From: Oscillospiraceae bacterium
GTDB taxonomy: Bacteria > Bacillota > Clostridia > Christensenellales > Aristaeellaceae
Length of the DNA stretch: 11,338 bases
Assembly (NCBI GenBank): GCA_031282605.1
Contig: JAITDK010000304.1
Span: 1-11,338, forward strand
Direction: 5' to 3'
Shown here one piece after another: positions 1 through 6,212 of the stretch; the first letter of the stretch is position 1; every line of letters begins with the position of its first letter. Under the pieces are notes generated by a model. That model worked only from the letters and a program-made list of their open reading frames with translations, did no database searches and was not told where the DNA came from. A program made the translations under genes and the position numbers.

Positions 1-90
1 GTGTATCACGATGGTCCAGGCGAAGCCTGGTCAGGATTCGAAAGGGCGGATAGCCCTTCGCAGGGTCTGGGACAGAGTCCCAGGCTCCCC
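1..90. repeat. Three consecutive small hairpins, probable dispersed palindromic repeat
   Basis: Three stem-loops follow one another. CCAGGC/GCCTGG pair at 16-30 around a GAA loop. CGAA(A)GGGC/GCCCTTCG pair at 39-60 with one bulged A. CTGGGAC/GTCCCAG pair at 67-83 around an AGA loop. None carries a T-tract, so they do not look like terminators. The layout resembles the multi-hairpin intergenic repeats common in Clostridia genomes, but one window cannot show copy number. If the minus-strand promoter at 144-171 is active, these hairpins would lie in the 5' leader of a gene left of the window. Confidence 0.5.
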
Positions 91-97
91 GCAGGGA

Positions 98-128
98 CGT
101 TCCTCGTTCCACCGTTCCACCGTTCCAA
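98..128. repeat. Short tandem repeat, CGTTCCAC unit
   Basis: Three 8-bp units start at 105, 113 and 121. The first two are CGTTCCAC and the third ends in AA. A further CGTTCC lies at 98-103. The repeat sits between the hairpin string and the inverted repeat at 134-194. No function can be read from it. It could be a slippage product or clustered protein-binding sites. Confidence 0.7.
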
Positions 129-143
129 CTCCTGCGCCCCGCC

Positions 144-171
144 AGTATAAATGCTATAATGGAACAGTCAA
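144..171 (-). promoter_or_regulatory. Predicted sigma-A promoter reading leftward out of the window
   Basis: On the minus strand TTGACT (166-171) and TATACT (144-149) are separated by 16 bp. Each matches five of six consensus bases. Initiation would fall near 137, inside the left arm of the 134-194 inverted repeat, so a protein bound there would block it. The target gene would lie left of position 1. Confidence 0.5.
152..160 (+). promoter_or_regulatory. Extended -10 element (TGCTATAAT)
   Basis: A perfect TATAAT (155-160) is preceded by TG one base upstream, the extended -10 form, which can work without a good -35. No -35 is visible at the expected distance. A transcript starting near 167 would run toward the 3' end of the convergent solute-binding protein gene. 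No coding region is evident for it, so it would be a short or antisense RNA if used at all. Confidence 0.35.
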
Positions 172-211
172 CTAACATCATAGTGGCGGGGCGCCAGTAA
201 CTTAAAGCGCA

Positions 212-229
212 TTCGATCCGCAGATCGAA
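212..229. other. Small palindromic stem-loop
   Basis: TTCGATC (212-218) and GATCGAA (223-229) form a perfect 7-bp stem around CGCA. It lies in gene-free sequence and has no T-tract. It could be an operator or a structured piece of a short RNA started at the extended -10 element upstream. Confidence 0.4.
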
Positions 230-298
230 CAGCGTCCCGCCGCAGCGAGCAACCGATGATTACACAGCGCAACCAAACGCATTCCGTCGACGAGCGAT

Positions 299-315
299 GC
301 GGGGAGGTACCCCGC
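299..315 (-). terminator. Weak hairpin after the solute-binding protein gene
   Basis: GCGGGG (299-304) pairs with CCCCGC (310-315) around a 5-base loop, 19 bases beyond the TAG stop of the minus-strand gene. In the transcript direction no U-run follows. It may be a poor intrinsic terminator or an RNA 3'-end stabiliser rather than a full terminator. Confidence 0.3.
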
Positions 316-333
316 CCGCCGTGTCACTGCTGT

Positions 334-2283
334 CTAGTAGTCAATACCTGCTGCTTGTGCAGCCGATATACGTTCATTGCGTTCCTGCTCCCATATCTCT
401 TGTTTTTCCAGGAACTCATCCGTTCCCATTGGTTCTTTCATCACATACTGATACTTATATCTATCGCCGCTCATCCCGAACAGCGCGTACTGGGACTCGA
501 ACGGATTCATATAGCTGGACAGATAACCCGTCGAATACACAGCGCCCAGCGGTACAATAAACGCCTGATTGATCAGCCAAGCCTCCGCGTTCGCCAGTCC
601 GACATACCGCTTCTCAAGATCCAGCACTTCGCTGGCGGCGGCGATCACCATTTGATCGTACACAGCGTTCTTCCAGAACCCGCCGTCGAACCCGAGACGC
701 CCCTCGGGATCATCCGACGTCGTCGCCTCGCCGAAGCCATCCGCCATATAGATGTAGTTATACTTCTGTCCTATCGCGAACGGGTCGGTATACGTTTCCG
801 GATCCGCGTAATCGGGGCCCCAGTACGATTCCATCAGGGAGTAATTGCCGGCGCGCCGCGTAACGTTCAGGTAATCCGTATCCGGGTATCCCTCAAGGAT
901 GATATCGATGTAGTCGATTCCCAGATCCCTTTCCAGCTGCTGCTCGATAACCTGCGCGCGTTCCGGGTTGTTCGCGATCCCCGTGTTGTACGGCATGTAT
1001 ATCTGGATGGGGAACTTCGCGCCCGCCGCCGTCAGTTCCTCTACGGCCAGCGCCTTGTATTCCAGTCCCTTTTCCGGCTGATGCTGATCCGTGTTCGTGA
1101 TATCGGCTAAATCGCCCAACTGCGTGTAATCCTTACCGGCCGCCGCGGCGAAGTTTGGCGGCGTGACCGTGCGCATCACGAAATTCTCCGGATGATATGG
1201 ATCCGCCGTCGACATAGCGGCGATTCTATCAAACGCGTAGTATATGCTCTTGCGGAAGTTATAGTTGTTCGCCGCCAGCAGCCAATTCTCGCGGTCATAT
1301 TGTTCCGGGAAGTTCGGCCAGAAGTTGAACAGCAACCAATAGCTGCGTCCCGACGGAATACTCGGGCGAATCAGCTTTTCGCGCGCCGGATCGTTGATCC
1401 AAGCGTCCAGCTGGCTTGTCGGGATATCGGCGTATGTAGTTTCGCCGCGCAGCAGCAGCTCGGCCTCCAGGGTAGAGGCTTCCGCGTTGAACTGCCGCTC
1501 GATCCGCTCGACGTGAATGTCTTCTTTATCCCAATACAGCGGGTTCGCCACGTCGATTCGGATCGACTCGGGCTGCCAATCCTCAATCAAAAACGCGCCG
1601 CAGTACAGGAACGAGAACGGGTCTATCCCGAAGTTATCGCCCATCTCTTCCAGATACTTCGTGCAGGTGGGGTAACCCCAGTTGTATGTCAGCATGGACA
1701 GGAAGTACGGCAGCGGATTGATCAGCGTGAACTCCAGCGTGTAATCGCCGGTCGCGCGGATGCCCACCGCATCCCAGTCGCCTTCCTCACCGCGCGACAG
1801 CGCGTCATAATAGGCCTCAGCGCCCTCGAAGATATAGAGTAGGTCGGCGGTGCGCGAGGCGTGCTCAGGCGTCAGAATATACTTCGCGGTAGTGACCCAG
1901 TCCTGCGCCTTAACATCCTCGCCGTACTCGCTGCCGTCGTTGTACTGCCACGGCACGCCTTGACGGATGTTGAACGTCCAGACCAGCCCGTCGTCGGACT
2001 TGATCCACGATTCGGCCAGGCACGGCTGGCACATGCCGTAGTTGTCATACTCGACCAGCGAATCTATGTAATTCGCCCATGTCGTCGCGTCGGATGGCAC
2101 GAGCGGGTTCCATTCGCTGATCTCGTAAGACATCAGCAACCGAACGACCTGCTCTTCCGCGATATTCTCCGGCGCCGTGGCCACTTGCGACACAAAGCCT
2201 TCGGCGATCGCGCCCATACACACCGTCATCATCAGCGCAAACAGCGCCAGCATTGCGGCGGTTCTCCTCGTCGTTTTTGTCAC
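334..2283 (-). CDS. ABC transporter substrate-binding protein, family 5 (peptide/oligopeptide type)
   Basis: This is a secreted solute receptor of the SBP_bac_5 (OppA/DppA) family, expected to bind a peptide or similar ligand and hand it to a membrane permease. The 649 residues begin with a basic start and a hydrophobic stretch (about 9-27) ending AIA before E28, a good signal peptidase I site. C22 sits in a poor lipobox context (TVC), so membrane anchoring is doubtful. The body has the family pattern: SYEISEWNPL near the mature N-terminus, a WTFNIRQGVPW strand, and NFRKSIYYAFDR in the middle. I chose the GTG at 2283 because GGGAGGG lies six bases upstream. The ATG at 2298 lies upstream of that site and would add five residues. 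Permease and ATPase genes are absent from the window. The gene is divergent from the exporter pair and has its own strong promoter. Family assignment is firm, ligand unknown. Confidence 0.9.
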   Translation of the reverse strand: MTKTTRRTAAMLALFALMMTVCMGAIAEGFVSQVATAPENIAEEQVVRLLMSYEISEWNPLVPSDATTWANYIDSLVEYDNYGMCQPCLAESWIKSDDGLVWTFNIRQGVPWQYNDGSEYGEDVKAQDWVTTAKYILTPEHASRTADLLYIFEGAEAYYDALSRGEEGDWDAVGIRATGDYTLEFTLINPLPYFLSMLTYNWGYPTCTKYLEEMGDNFGIDPFSFLYCGAFLIEDWQPESIRIDVANPLYWDKEDIHVERIERQFNAEASTLEAELLLRGETTYADIPTSQLDAWINDPAREKLIRPSIPSGRSYWLLFNFWPNFPEQYDRENWLLAANNYNFRKSIYYAFDRIAAMSTADPYHPENFVMRTVTPPNFAAAAGKDYTQLGDLADITNTDQHQPEKGLEYKALAVEELTAAGAKFPIQIYMPYNTGIANNPERAQVIEQQLERDLGIDYIDIILEGYPDTDYLNVTRRAGNYSLMESYWGPDYADPETYTDPFAIGQKYNYIYMADGFGEATTSDDPEGRLGFDGGFWKNAVYDQMVIAAASEVLDLEKRYVGLANAEAWLINQAFIVPLGAVYSTGYLSSYMNPFESQYALFGMSGDRYKYQYVMKEPMGTDEFLEKQEIWEQERNERISAAQAAGIDY

Positions 2284-2322
2284 GCCTGTCCCTCCCATTC
2301 ATGAATAGCGGTAATAGAACGG

Positions 2323-2364
2323 TTGTAAAATGACGCAAGATGTATATACCGCGTCATTTTACAA
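2323..2364. promoter_or_regulatory. Perfect 14-bp inverted repeat at the SBP transcription start (operator or leader hairpin)
   Basis: TTGTAAAATGACGC (2323-2336) is exactly repeated in inverse at 2351-2364, with a 14-bp spacer that contains GTATATAC. The predicted start site of the minus-strand promoter, near 2362, falls in the right arm. The repeat therefore covers roughly the first 40 transcribed bases of the substrate-binding protein gene. Either a dimeric repressor binds here, or the mRNA begins with a 14-bp stem. No U-run follows the stem in the transcript, which argues against a simple attenuator. Confidence 0.8.
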
Positions 2365-2368
2365 GTTG

Positions 2369-2397
2369 ATTGTAAGGCGTTGAACGGGATTTGTCAA
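2369..2397 (-). promoter_or_regulatory. Strong sigma-A promoter for the substrate-binding protein gene
   Basis: On the minus strand a perfect TTGACA (2392-2397) is separated by 17 bp from TACAAT (2369-2374), five of six bases of the -10 consensus. The start would be near 2362, giving a leader of about 80 bases before the GTG at 2283. The inverted repeat at 2323-2364 lies immediately downstream. Confidence 0.8.
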
Positions 2398-2500
2398 CCA
2401 TTATTTCGAGGGAATTTGCATCAACCGCCGGCGAATCATGCAAATATTGGCGTTATCGCGCTTCAATCGCCAGCTTTCGGTAATGAATATCCTGGATTGC

Positions 2501-2529
2501 TTGACTGACCGCCGCGCGCGGATTATAGT
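2501..2529 (+). promoter_or_regulatory. Sigma-A promoter for the ABC exporter operon
   Basis: TTGACT (2501-2506) and TATAGT (2524-2529) are 17 bp apart. The leader would be only about 25 bases, with AGGGGTG at 2549-2555 serving as ribosome binding site for the GTG at 2561. The spacer contains a perfect GC palindrome, CCGCGCGCGG (2512-2521), well placed for a repressor but possibly only GC-rich sequence. Confidence 0.7.
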
Positions 2530-2560
2530 GTCGATATAGCGAAGCGACAGGGGTGTTTGC

Positions 2561-4366
2561 GTGAAGCGTATATACAGGGCGTATCGCGATCTATTGGGCG
2601 TTTTGTACGCCGAGATACCTGTGATTGTGATTCTCGTGCCGCTGGTCGCCGCGGTGGACGGCGTGATGGGGGTTATCAGTATTTGGGTTAACGGCAGCCT
2701 GTTTAACCTAGGGTTAGGCGTGGCAGGCGGCTCGACAACGCTCGCGGCTTTCGTTCCGTATCTCGCGCTGTTTGCCGCGCTGAAGATCGTGCAGCCGCTG
2801 CTGGGCGATCTGTTTATGTATGTCTATGCCGAACCGCGATGTCGGCTCGCGCTGCGCACCGCGTATAAGGGCAAGATGCTCCAGAAACTCAAGCGAATGA
2901 AGTATGAGCACATCGAGAGCGAAGCGGGCAAGGAAATAATCGACAAAGCGTACAATCGGGTTGAGAACGCCGCGCGCCATCTGTTTCCGATGTATCTGCG
3001 AATAGCGGTTGCGTCAATCATCGGGGCTGCGGGGACGCTGTGGCTGTTCGCGAGCGTGCGATGGTGGATGGTATTAACCATAGTCGTCCCGTTTATTATT
3101 GAAACGTACGTCTCGTCCAAAACGAATGAGAACATATATAATGAAATTGAAGGTTACTGGAAACGCGAACATTCGTACAGCTTGCTTGGCGGGATGCTGC
3201 GTTCGCGCGAATATGTCAAAGAAAACAGGCTGTTCGGGCTGTCGGGATACCTAATAGACACATACCGTACGCGGCTGAGCGGTCGCAATAAAGAATATGA
3301 GGGATACTATTTTAAGAACCTAAGGAGGCAGTTTGCGGGCGGCAACATCAAAATGGCGGTGCAGATGGGCAACGCGCTTATCCTGCTGTGGCTGTGCTAT
3401 AGCGGCGGTTTGGATATCGGCATGACTATAAGCCTTACGATTGCGTTGTTCAACACACTGATGAGGGATTTGGACGGCGCGACGTTTCTGTTCCGCTGGA
3501 GTGAGTTTCATATCAAAACGTTCGACTATTATGAGAAGTATTTCAACCTGTCCGATGAGCGGCGCGGCGCGATCGACGATCCGCCGGCATCTTGCGCGGT
3601 GGAGTTTGACGACGTTCATTTCAAGTATCCCGGCACTGGCAAGGAGATTCTGCGCGGACTGACGTTTAATATCCAGTCCGGCGAGAAGGTGTCGATCGTT
3701 GGAGAGAATGGCGAAGGCAAGTCCACTATGGTGAAACTGCTGCTCGGCCTGTTTGAGCCTGATAGCGGCGAGATACTCGTGGGTGGCATACCCATCCGCG
3801 AATACTCGCGCGCCGCGCTGCAGCGGATGTTCGGCGCGGTATTCCAGGACTTCACCCGCTACAACATGACGCTGGAAGAGAACGTCGCGGCCGGAGATAT
3901 AGGCAAGCTGGGCGACAAGGCCGCCATAGCCGCCGCGATAAATAAAGCGGGCGTTGACGAATTCGTCGGCGAACTGGCGGCCGGCACGGATACGCTGCTG
4001 GGGAGGGACTTCAGCGGCGGCGTTGATATCAGCGGCGGACAGTGGCAGCGCATCGCTATAGCGCGCGCGTTCATGGGCGAAAAGCCTATACTGATACTGG
4101 ACGAACCTACCAGTCAACTCGATCCAATGGCTGAAAGCAGACTCTACGAGGAATTCGCGGAGATGGCGGCGGGCAAGACCGCCATATTCATAACGCATCG
4201 TCTGGGTTCCACATCCATAACCGACCGCATTTTAGTTATCTCCGGCGGACGCGTCACCCAGTCCGGCAGCCGCGAGGCGCTGCTTGCGTCCGGCGGGTTG
4301 TACGCGGACATGTGGAACGCGCAGAAACAATGGTATGATACGAAAGGCGGTGAAGCCAGTGACTGA
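2561..4366 (+). CDS. ABC exporter half-transporter, permease-ATPase fusion (subunit 1 of heterodimer)
   Basis: A 601-residue ABCB-type half transporter has a membrane domain (about 15-330) fused to a nucleotide-binding domain (about 345-595). Hydrophobic spans lie near 17-42, 62-90, 145-165, 168-188 and 265-300. All ATPase motifs are intact: Walker A GENGEGKST (381-389), Q-loop Q429, signature SGGQW (491-495), Walker B ILILDE with E515, D-loop SQLD (518-521) and H-loop H546. The SGGQWQ signature and VFQDF Q-loop recall exporters found beside peptide natural-product genes in Firmicutes and Actinobacteria, but none of those genes is present here, so the substrate is unknown. The GTG start is supported by AGGGGTG five bases upstream. 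Its TGA overlaps the start of the next gene by eight bases, implying coupled translation and a heterodimer. Confidence 0.92.
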   Translation: MKRIYRAYRDLLGVLYAEIPVIVILVPLVAAVDGVMGVISIWVNGSLFNLGLGVAGGSTTLAAFVPYLALFAALKIVQPLLGDLFMYVYAEPRCRLALRTAYKGKMLQKLKRMKYEHIESEAGKEIIDKAYNRVENAARHLFPMYLRIAVASIIGAAGTLWLFASVRWWMVLTIVVPFIIETYVSSKTNENIYNEIEGYWKREHSYSLLGGMLRSREYVKENRLFGLSGYLIDTYRTRLSGRNKEYEGYYFKNLRRQFAGGNIKMAVQMGNALILLWLCYSGGLDIGMTISLTIALFNTLMRDLDGATFLFRWSEFHIKTFDYYEKYFNLSDERRGAIDDPPASCAVEFDDVHFKYPGTGKEILRGLTFNIQSGEKVSIVGENGEGKSTMVKLLLGLFEPDSGEILVGGIPIREYSRAALQRMFGAVFQDFTRYNMTLEENVAAGDIGKLGDKAAIAAAINKAGVDEFVGELAAGTDTLLGRDFSGGVDISGGQWQRIAIARAFMGEKPILILDEPTSQLDPMAESRLYEEFAEMAAGKTAIFITHRLGSTSITDRILVISGGRVTQSGSREALLASGGLYADMWNAQKQWYDTKGGEASD

Positions 4367-6158
4367 CCGTACGTCCGCTGTGGAACACGCCGTCAACCGT
4401 GAGGCCAAGCCGCGCTTGACCCACCTGTTCTCGCTGTGGCTGTATACCTTTCGCTCCACAACGCTGGTCAGCTGCGTCTTCCTCGGATTGGTGATCACGC
4501 TTGCGCTGCTTCGTCCCGCGCTCGCGCTGATATGGGAACGCTATATTAGCGCGGCGCAGCTCGCTCCCATCGAGAAAACCGTGCTGCCGGCGGCGTTGCT
4601 CCTGGCCGCGTATTTTGCTATAGAATACGCCGCCGGGATGATTGAGCGCTACTGTTATCGGACGGAGTATATCGAGCGGCTGGATCTAGTGCAGACCAAT
4701 CGACTGCAGGAATTTATGCAAACGAAGATGTTCGCGAAGCTGGCCTCCATATCACCGGAGTATTTCGAGGTTTCCAAGATCAACGATAACATTGAGCAGA
4801 CATTCACATTCGTCGGCGATCAATGGAGAGGCGTGGGCACGGACGTGATGCGCGCCGGTTTCCATATCATAGGCAAAGTTATATCGGTGGCGGGCATCGC
4901 GGCGACGCTATACATATTCAACCCCCTGCTGTGCCTGATAATCCTGTTCGCGCCGCTGCCGTGCGTGTGGTTCGTGTTCACGAACAGCAAACTGCAGTTC
5001 AAGTTCCGCAAGGAGCACACGGAAGCCAGCCGGAAGATGGACTATTTCCAGAACCTGATGATATCCGTTTCCGGTAAGGAACTGCTTACGCTAGGCTTGC
5101 ACGATTTCATATTCAGCAAGTGGAAGAAGCTGGCCGACGACTACACCCTCGCCGAACGCGAACTGGTGCGGCATAACACGCTGCTGCGATCCGTGGACGG
5201 CCTTATCGCTAACCTGGTTATCGCCGCGGGCAGCATTTTGGCCATAATGATGATGGCGGCAGGGCAAATCACGCTAGGCGCGCTGGCCGCCGTAATGCAG
5301 TTGACCAATACGCTGTCCAACGACGTAATAGATCTGCTGCGGGCGGTAACGACCTTTGCGTCAAAGAAGAACGAAGCCGCTCAATTTCACGATATGATGT
5401 CGCTGCCGGAAACAACCGGGCGCGTCGAACCGCCTGAAAGGAGCGTCGTCGAGTGCTGTGGGTTGCGCTACCGCTATCCGCTTACGGACAGGTATGTGTT
5501 AAACGGCGTTACGCTTACCATCAAAGCTGGAGAGAAGGTCGCGCTGGTGGGTGAGAATGGGGCGGGAAAGACGACGTTCGTTAAGCTGGCCGTCGGTATG
5601 CTCACGCCGTCGGATGGGGAACTGCGCGTCGTTTCCATGAATGATTTCGGAACCGTCATGCAGGATCCATCGAGGTATACTACGTTTACGGTCGGCGACA
5701 ATGTGTTCTTCGGCGACGTCGATCGTTCGCGCGATGAGACGGGGATTGAGGGCGCTCTTGCGTTCTCGGGTTTTGACGGAGCGGAGAAAGACGCGCTGCT
5801 CGGCAAGGATAGCGGAGGTACAGATCTGTCCGGCGGTCAGTGGCAGAAGCTCGCGATCGCCCGCGCCGCCTATCGCGGTCGTGATTTCATTATACTGGAC
5901 GAACCAACGGGCAATCTCGATCCGCTCGCCGAAGCGGAAACGTTCAAGAAATACATCGATCTAGCCGAAAATAAAACCGTTGTGTTCGTGACGCACCGTA
6001 TCTCGGCCGCCGCGCTGGCGGATCGCATAATCGTATTCAAGGACGGCGCGGTAGTCGAGGACGGCAAACACAAGGAACTGCTCGATAGCGGCGGTGAATA
6101 CGCCCGACTGTTTCGGGAACAAAGCAAGTGGTACGGCGATTGCGGCGAATCGGTTTAA
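4359..6158 (+). CDS. ABC exporter half-transporter, permease-ATPase fusion (subunit 2 of heterodimer)
   Basis: A 599-residue partner of the preceding gene, with a membrane domain (about 25-335) and a nucleotide-binding domain (about 362-590). Motifs are complete: Walker A GENGAGKTT (398-406), Q435, SGGQW (491-495), IILDE with E515, D-loop GNLD (518-521), H546. Both subunits keep the catalytic glutamate, so neither ATP site looks degenerate by that test. The segment between Walker A lysine and Q-loop glutamine is 31 residues against 42 in subunit 1; it lacks most of the strand-and-helix stretch usually found there. I chose the GTG at 4359, which has AAAGGCGG seven or eight bases upstream and overlaps the previous stop. 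Open reading upstream (a TTG at 4284, an ATG at 4335) is mostly the other gene's coding sequence. Substrate unknown. Confidence 0.91.
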   Translation: MTDRTSAVEHAVNREAKPRLTHLFSLWLYTFRSTTLVSCVFLGLVITLALLRPALALIWERYISAAQLAPIEKTVLPAALLLAAYFAIEYAAGMIERYCYRTEYIERLDLVQTNRLQEFMQTKMFAKLASISPEYFEVSKINDNIEQTFTFVGDQWRGVGTDVMRAGFHIIGKVISVAGIAATLYIFNPLLCLIILFAPLPCVWFVFTNSKLQFKFRKEHTEASRKMDYFQNLMISVSGKELLTLGLHDFIFSKWKKLADDYTLAERELVRHNTLLRSVDGLIANLVIAAGSILAIMMMAAGQITLGALAAVMQLTNTLSNDVIDLLRAVTTFASKKNEAAQFHDMMSLPETTGRVEPPERSVVECCGLRYRYPLTDRYVLNGVTLTIKAGEKVALVGENGAGKTTFVKLAVGMLTPSDGELRVVSMNDFGTVMQDPSRYTTFTVGDNVFFGDVDRSRDETGIEGALAFSGFDGAEKDALLGKDSGGTDLSGGQWQKLAIARAAYRGRDFIILDEPTGNLDPLAEAETFKKYIDLAENKTVVFVTHRISAAALADRIIVFKDGAVVEDGKHKELLDSGGEYARLFREQSKWYGDCGESV

Positions 6159-6165
6159 ACTTAAT

Positions 6166-6197
6166 AGCGGCGGCACTACTCGTGCCGCCGCTTTCTT
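6166..6197 (+). terminator. Rho-independent terminator of the exporter operon
   Basis: AGCGGCGGCAC (6166-6176) pairs perfectly with GTGCCGCCGCT (6182-6192) around a 5-base loop, followed by a T-rich TTCTT. It begins eight bases after the TAA stop. On the other strand the stem is followed by ATTAAGTTT, a weaker tract, so it may also serve the convergent peptidase gene. Confidence 0.85.
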
Positions 6198-6212
6198 GCC
6201 TGACCCGTGAAC

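Larger units (their letters stand above)
134..194. repeat. 11-bp perfect inverted repeat flanking promoter-like sequence
   Basis: GCGCCCCGCCA at 134-144 is the exact reverse complement of 184-194. The 39-bp AT-rich spacer (145-183) stands out against the GC-rich arms and contains promoter elements for both strands. Possible meanings are a pair of operator half-sites, a small invertible promoter, the ends of a miniature element, or a long-loop RNA hairpin. No recombinase gene is present in the window to support inversion. Confidence 0.65.

Noticed and set aside
1..333. tRNA, riboswitch or CRISPR array in the gene-free left end
   Set aside because: No cloverleaf, no recognised riboswitch core and no regularly spaced direct repeats with unique spacers were found. 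The hairpins are local, and the tandem repeat is only 8 bp.
256..1110. 284-codon plus-strand open frame
   Set aside because: It lies antisense to the substrate-binding protein gene, is arginine-rich, and has no domain or ribosome binding site. It is a shadow of the real gene in GC-rich sequence.
3320..4198. 292-codon minus-strand open frame inside the exporter gene
   Set aside because: The opposite strand encodes an intact ABC ATPase with all motifs. The antisense product has no recognisable features.
4284..4358. Upstream start for the second exporter subunit (TTG at 4284 or ATG at 4335)
   Set aside because: The extra residues are read from the coding sequence of the first subunit in another frame, are rich in Cys and Arg, and lack a suitable ribosome binding site. 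The GTG at 4359 has one and gives a partner of matching length.
2561..6158. Lantibiotic or other peptide biosynthesis cluster around the exporter
   Set aside because: The exporter signature recalls such clusters, but no precursor peptide, modifying enzyme or immunity gene could be found in the window, and neither subunit has an N-terminal C39 peptidase domain.
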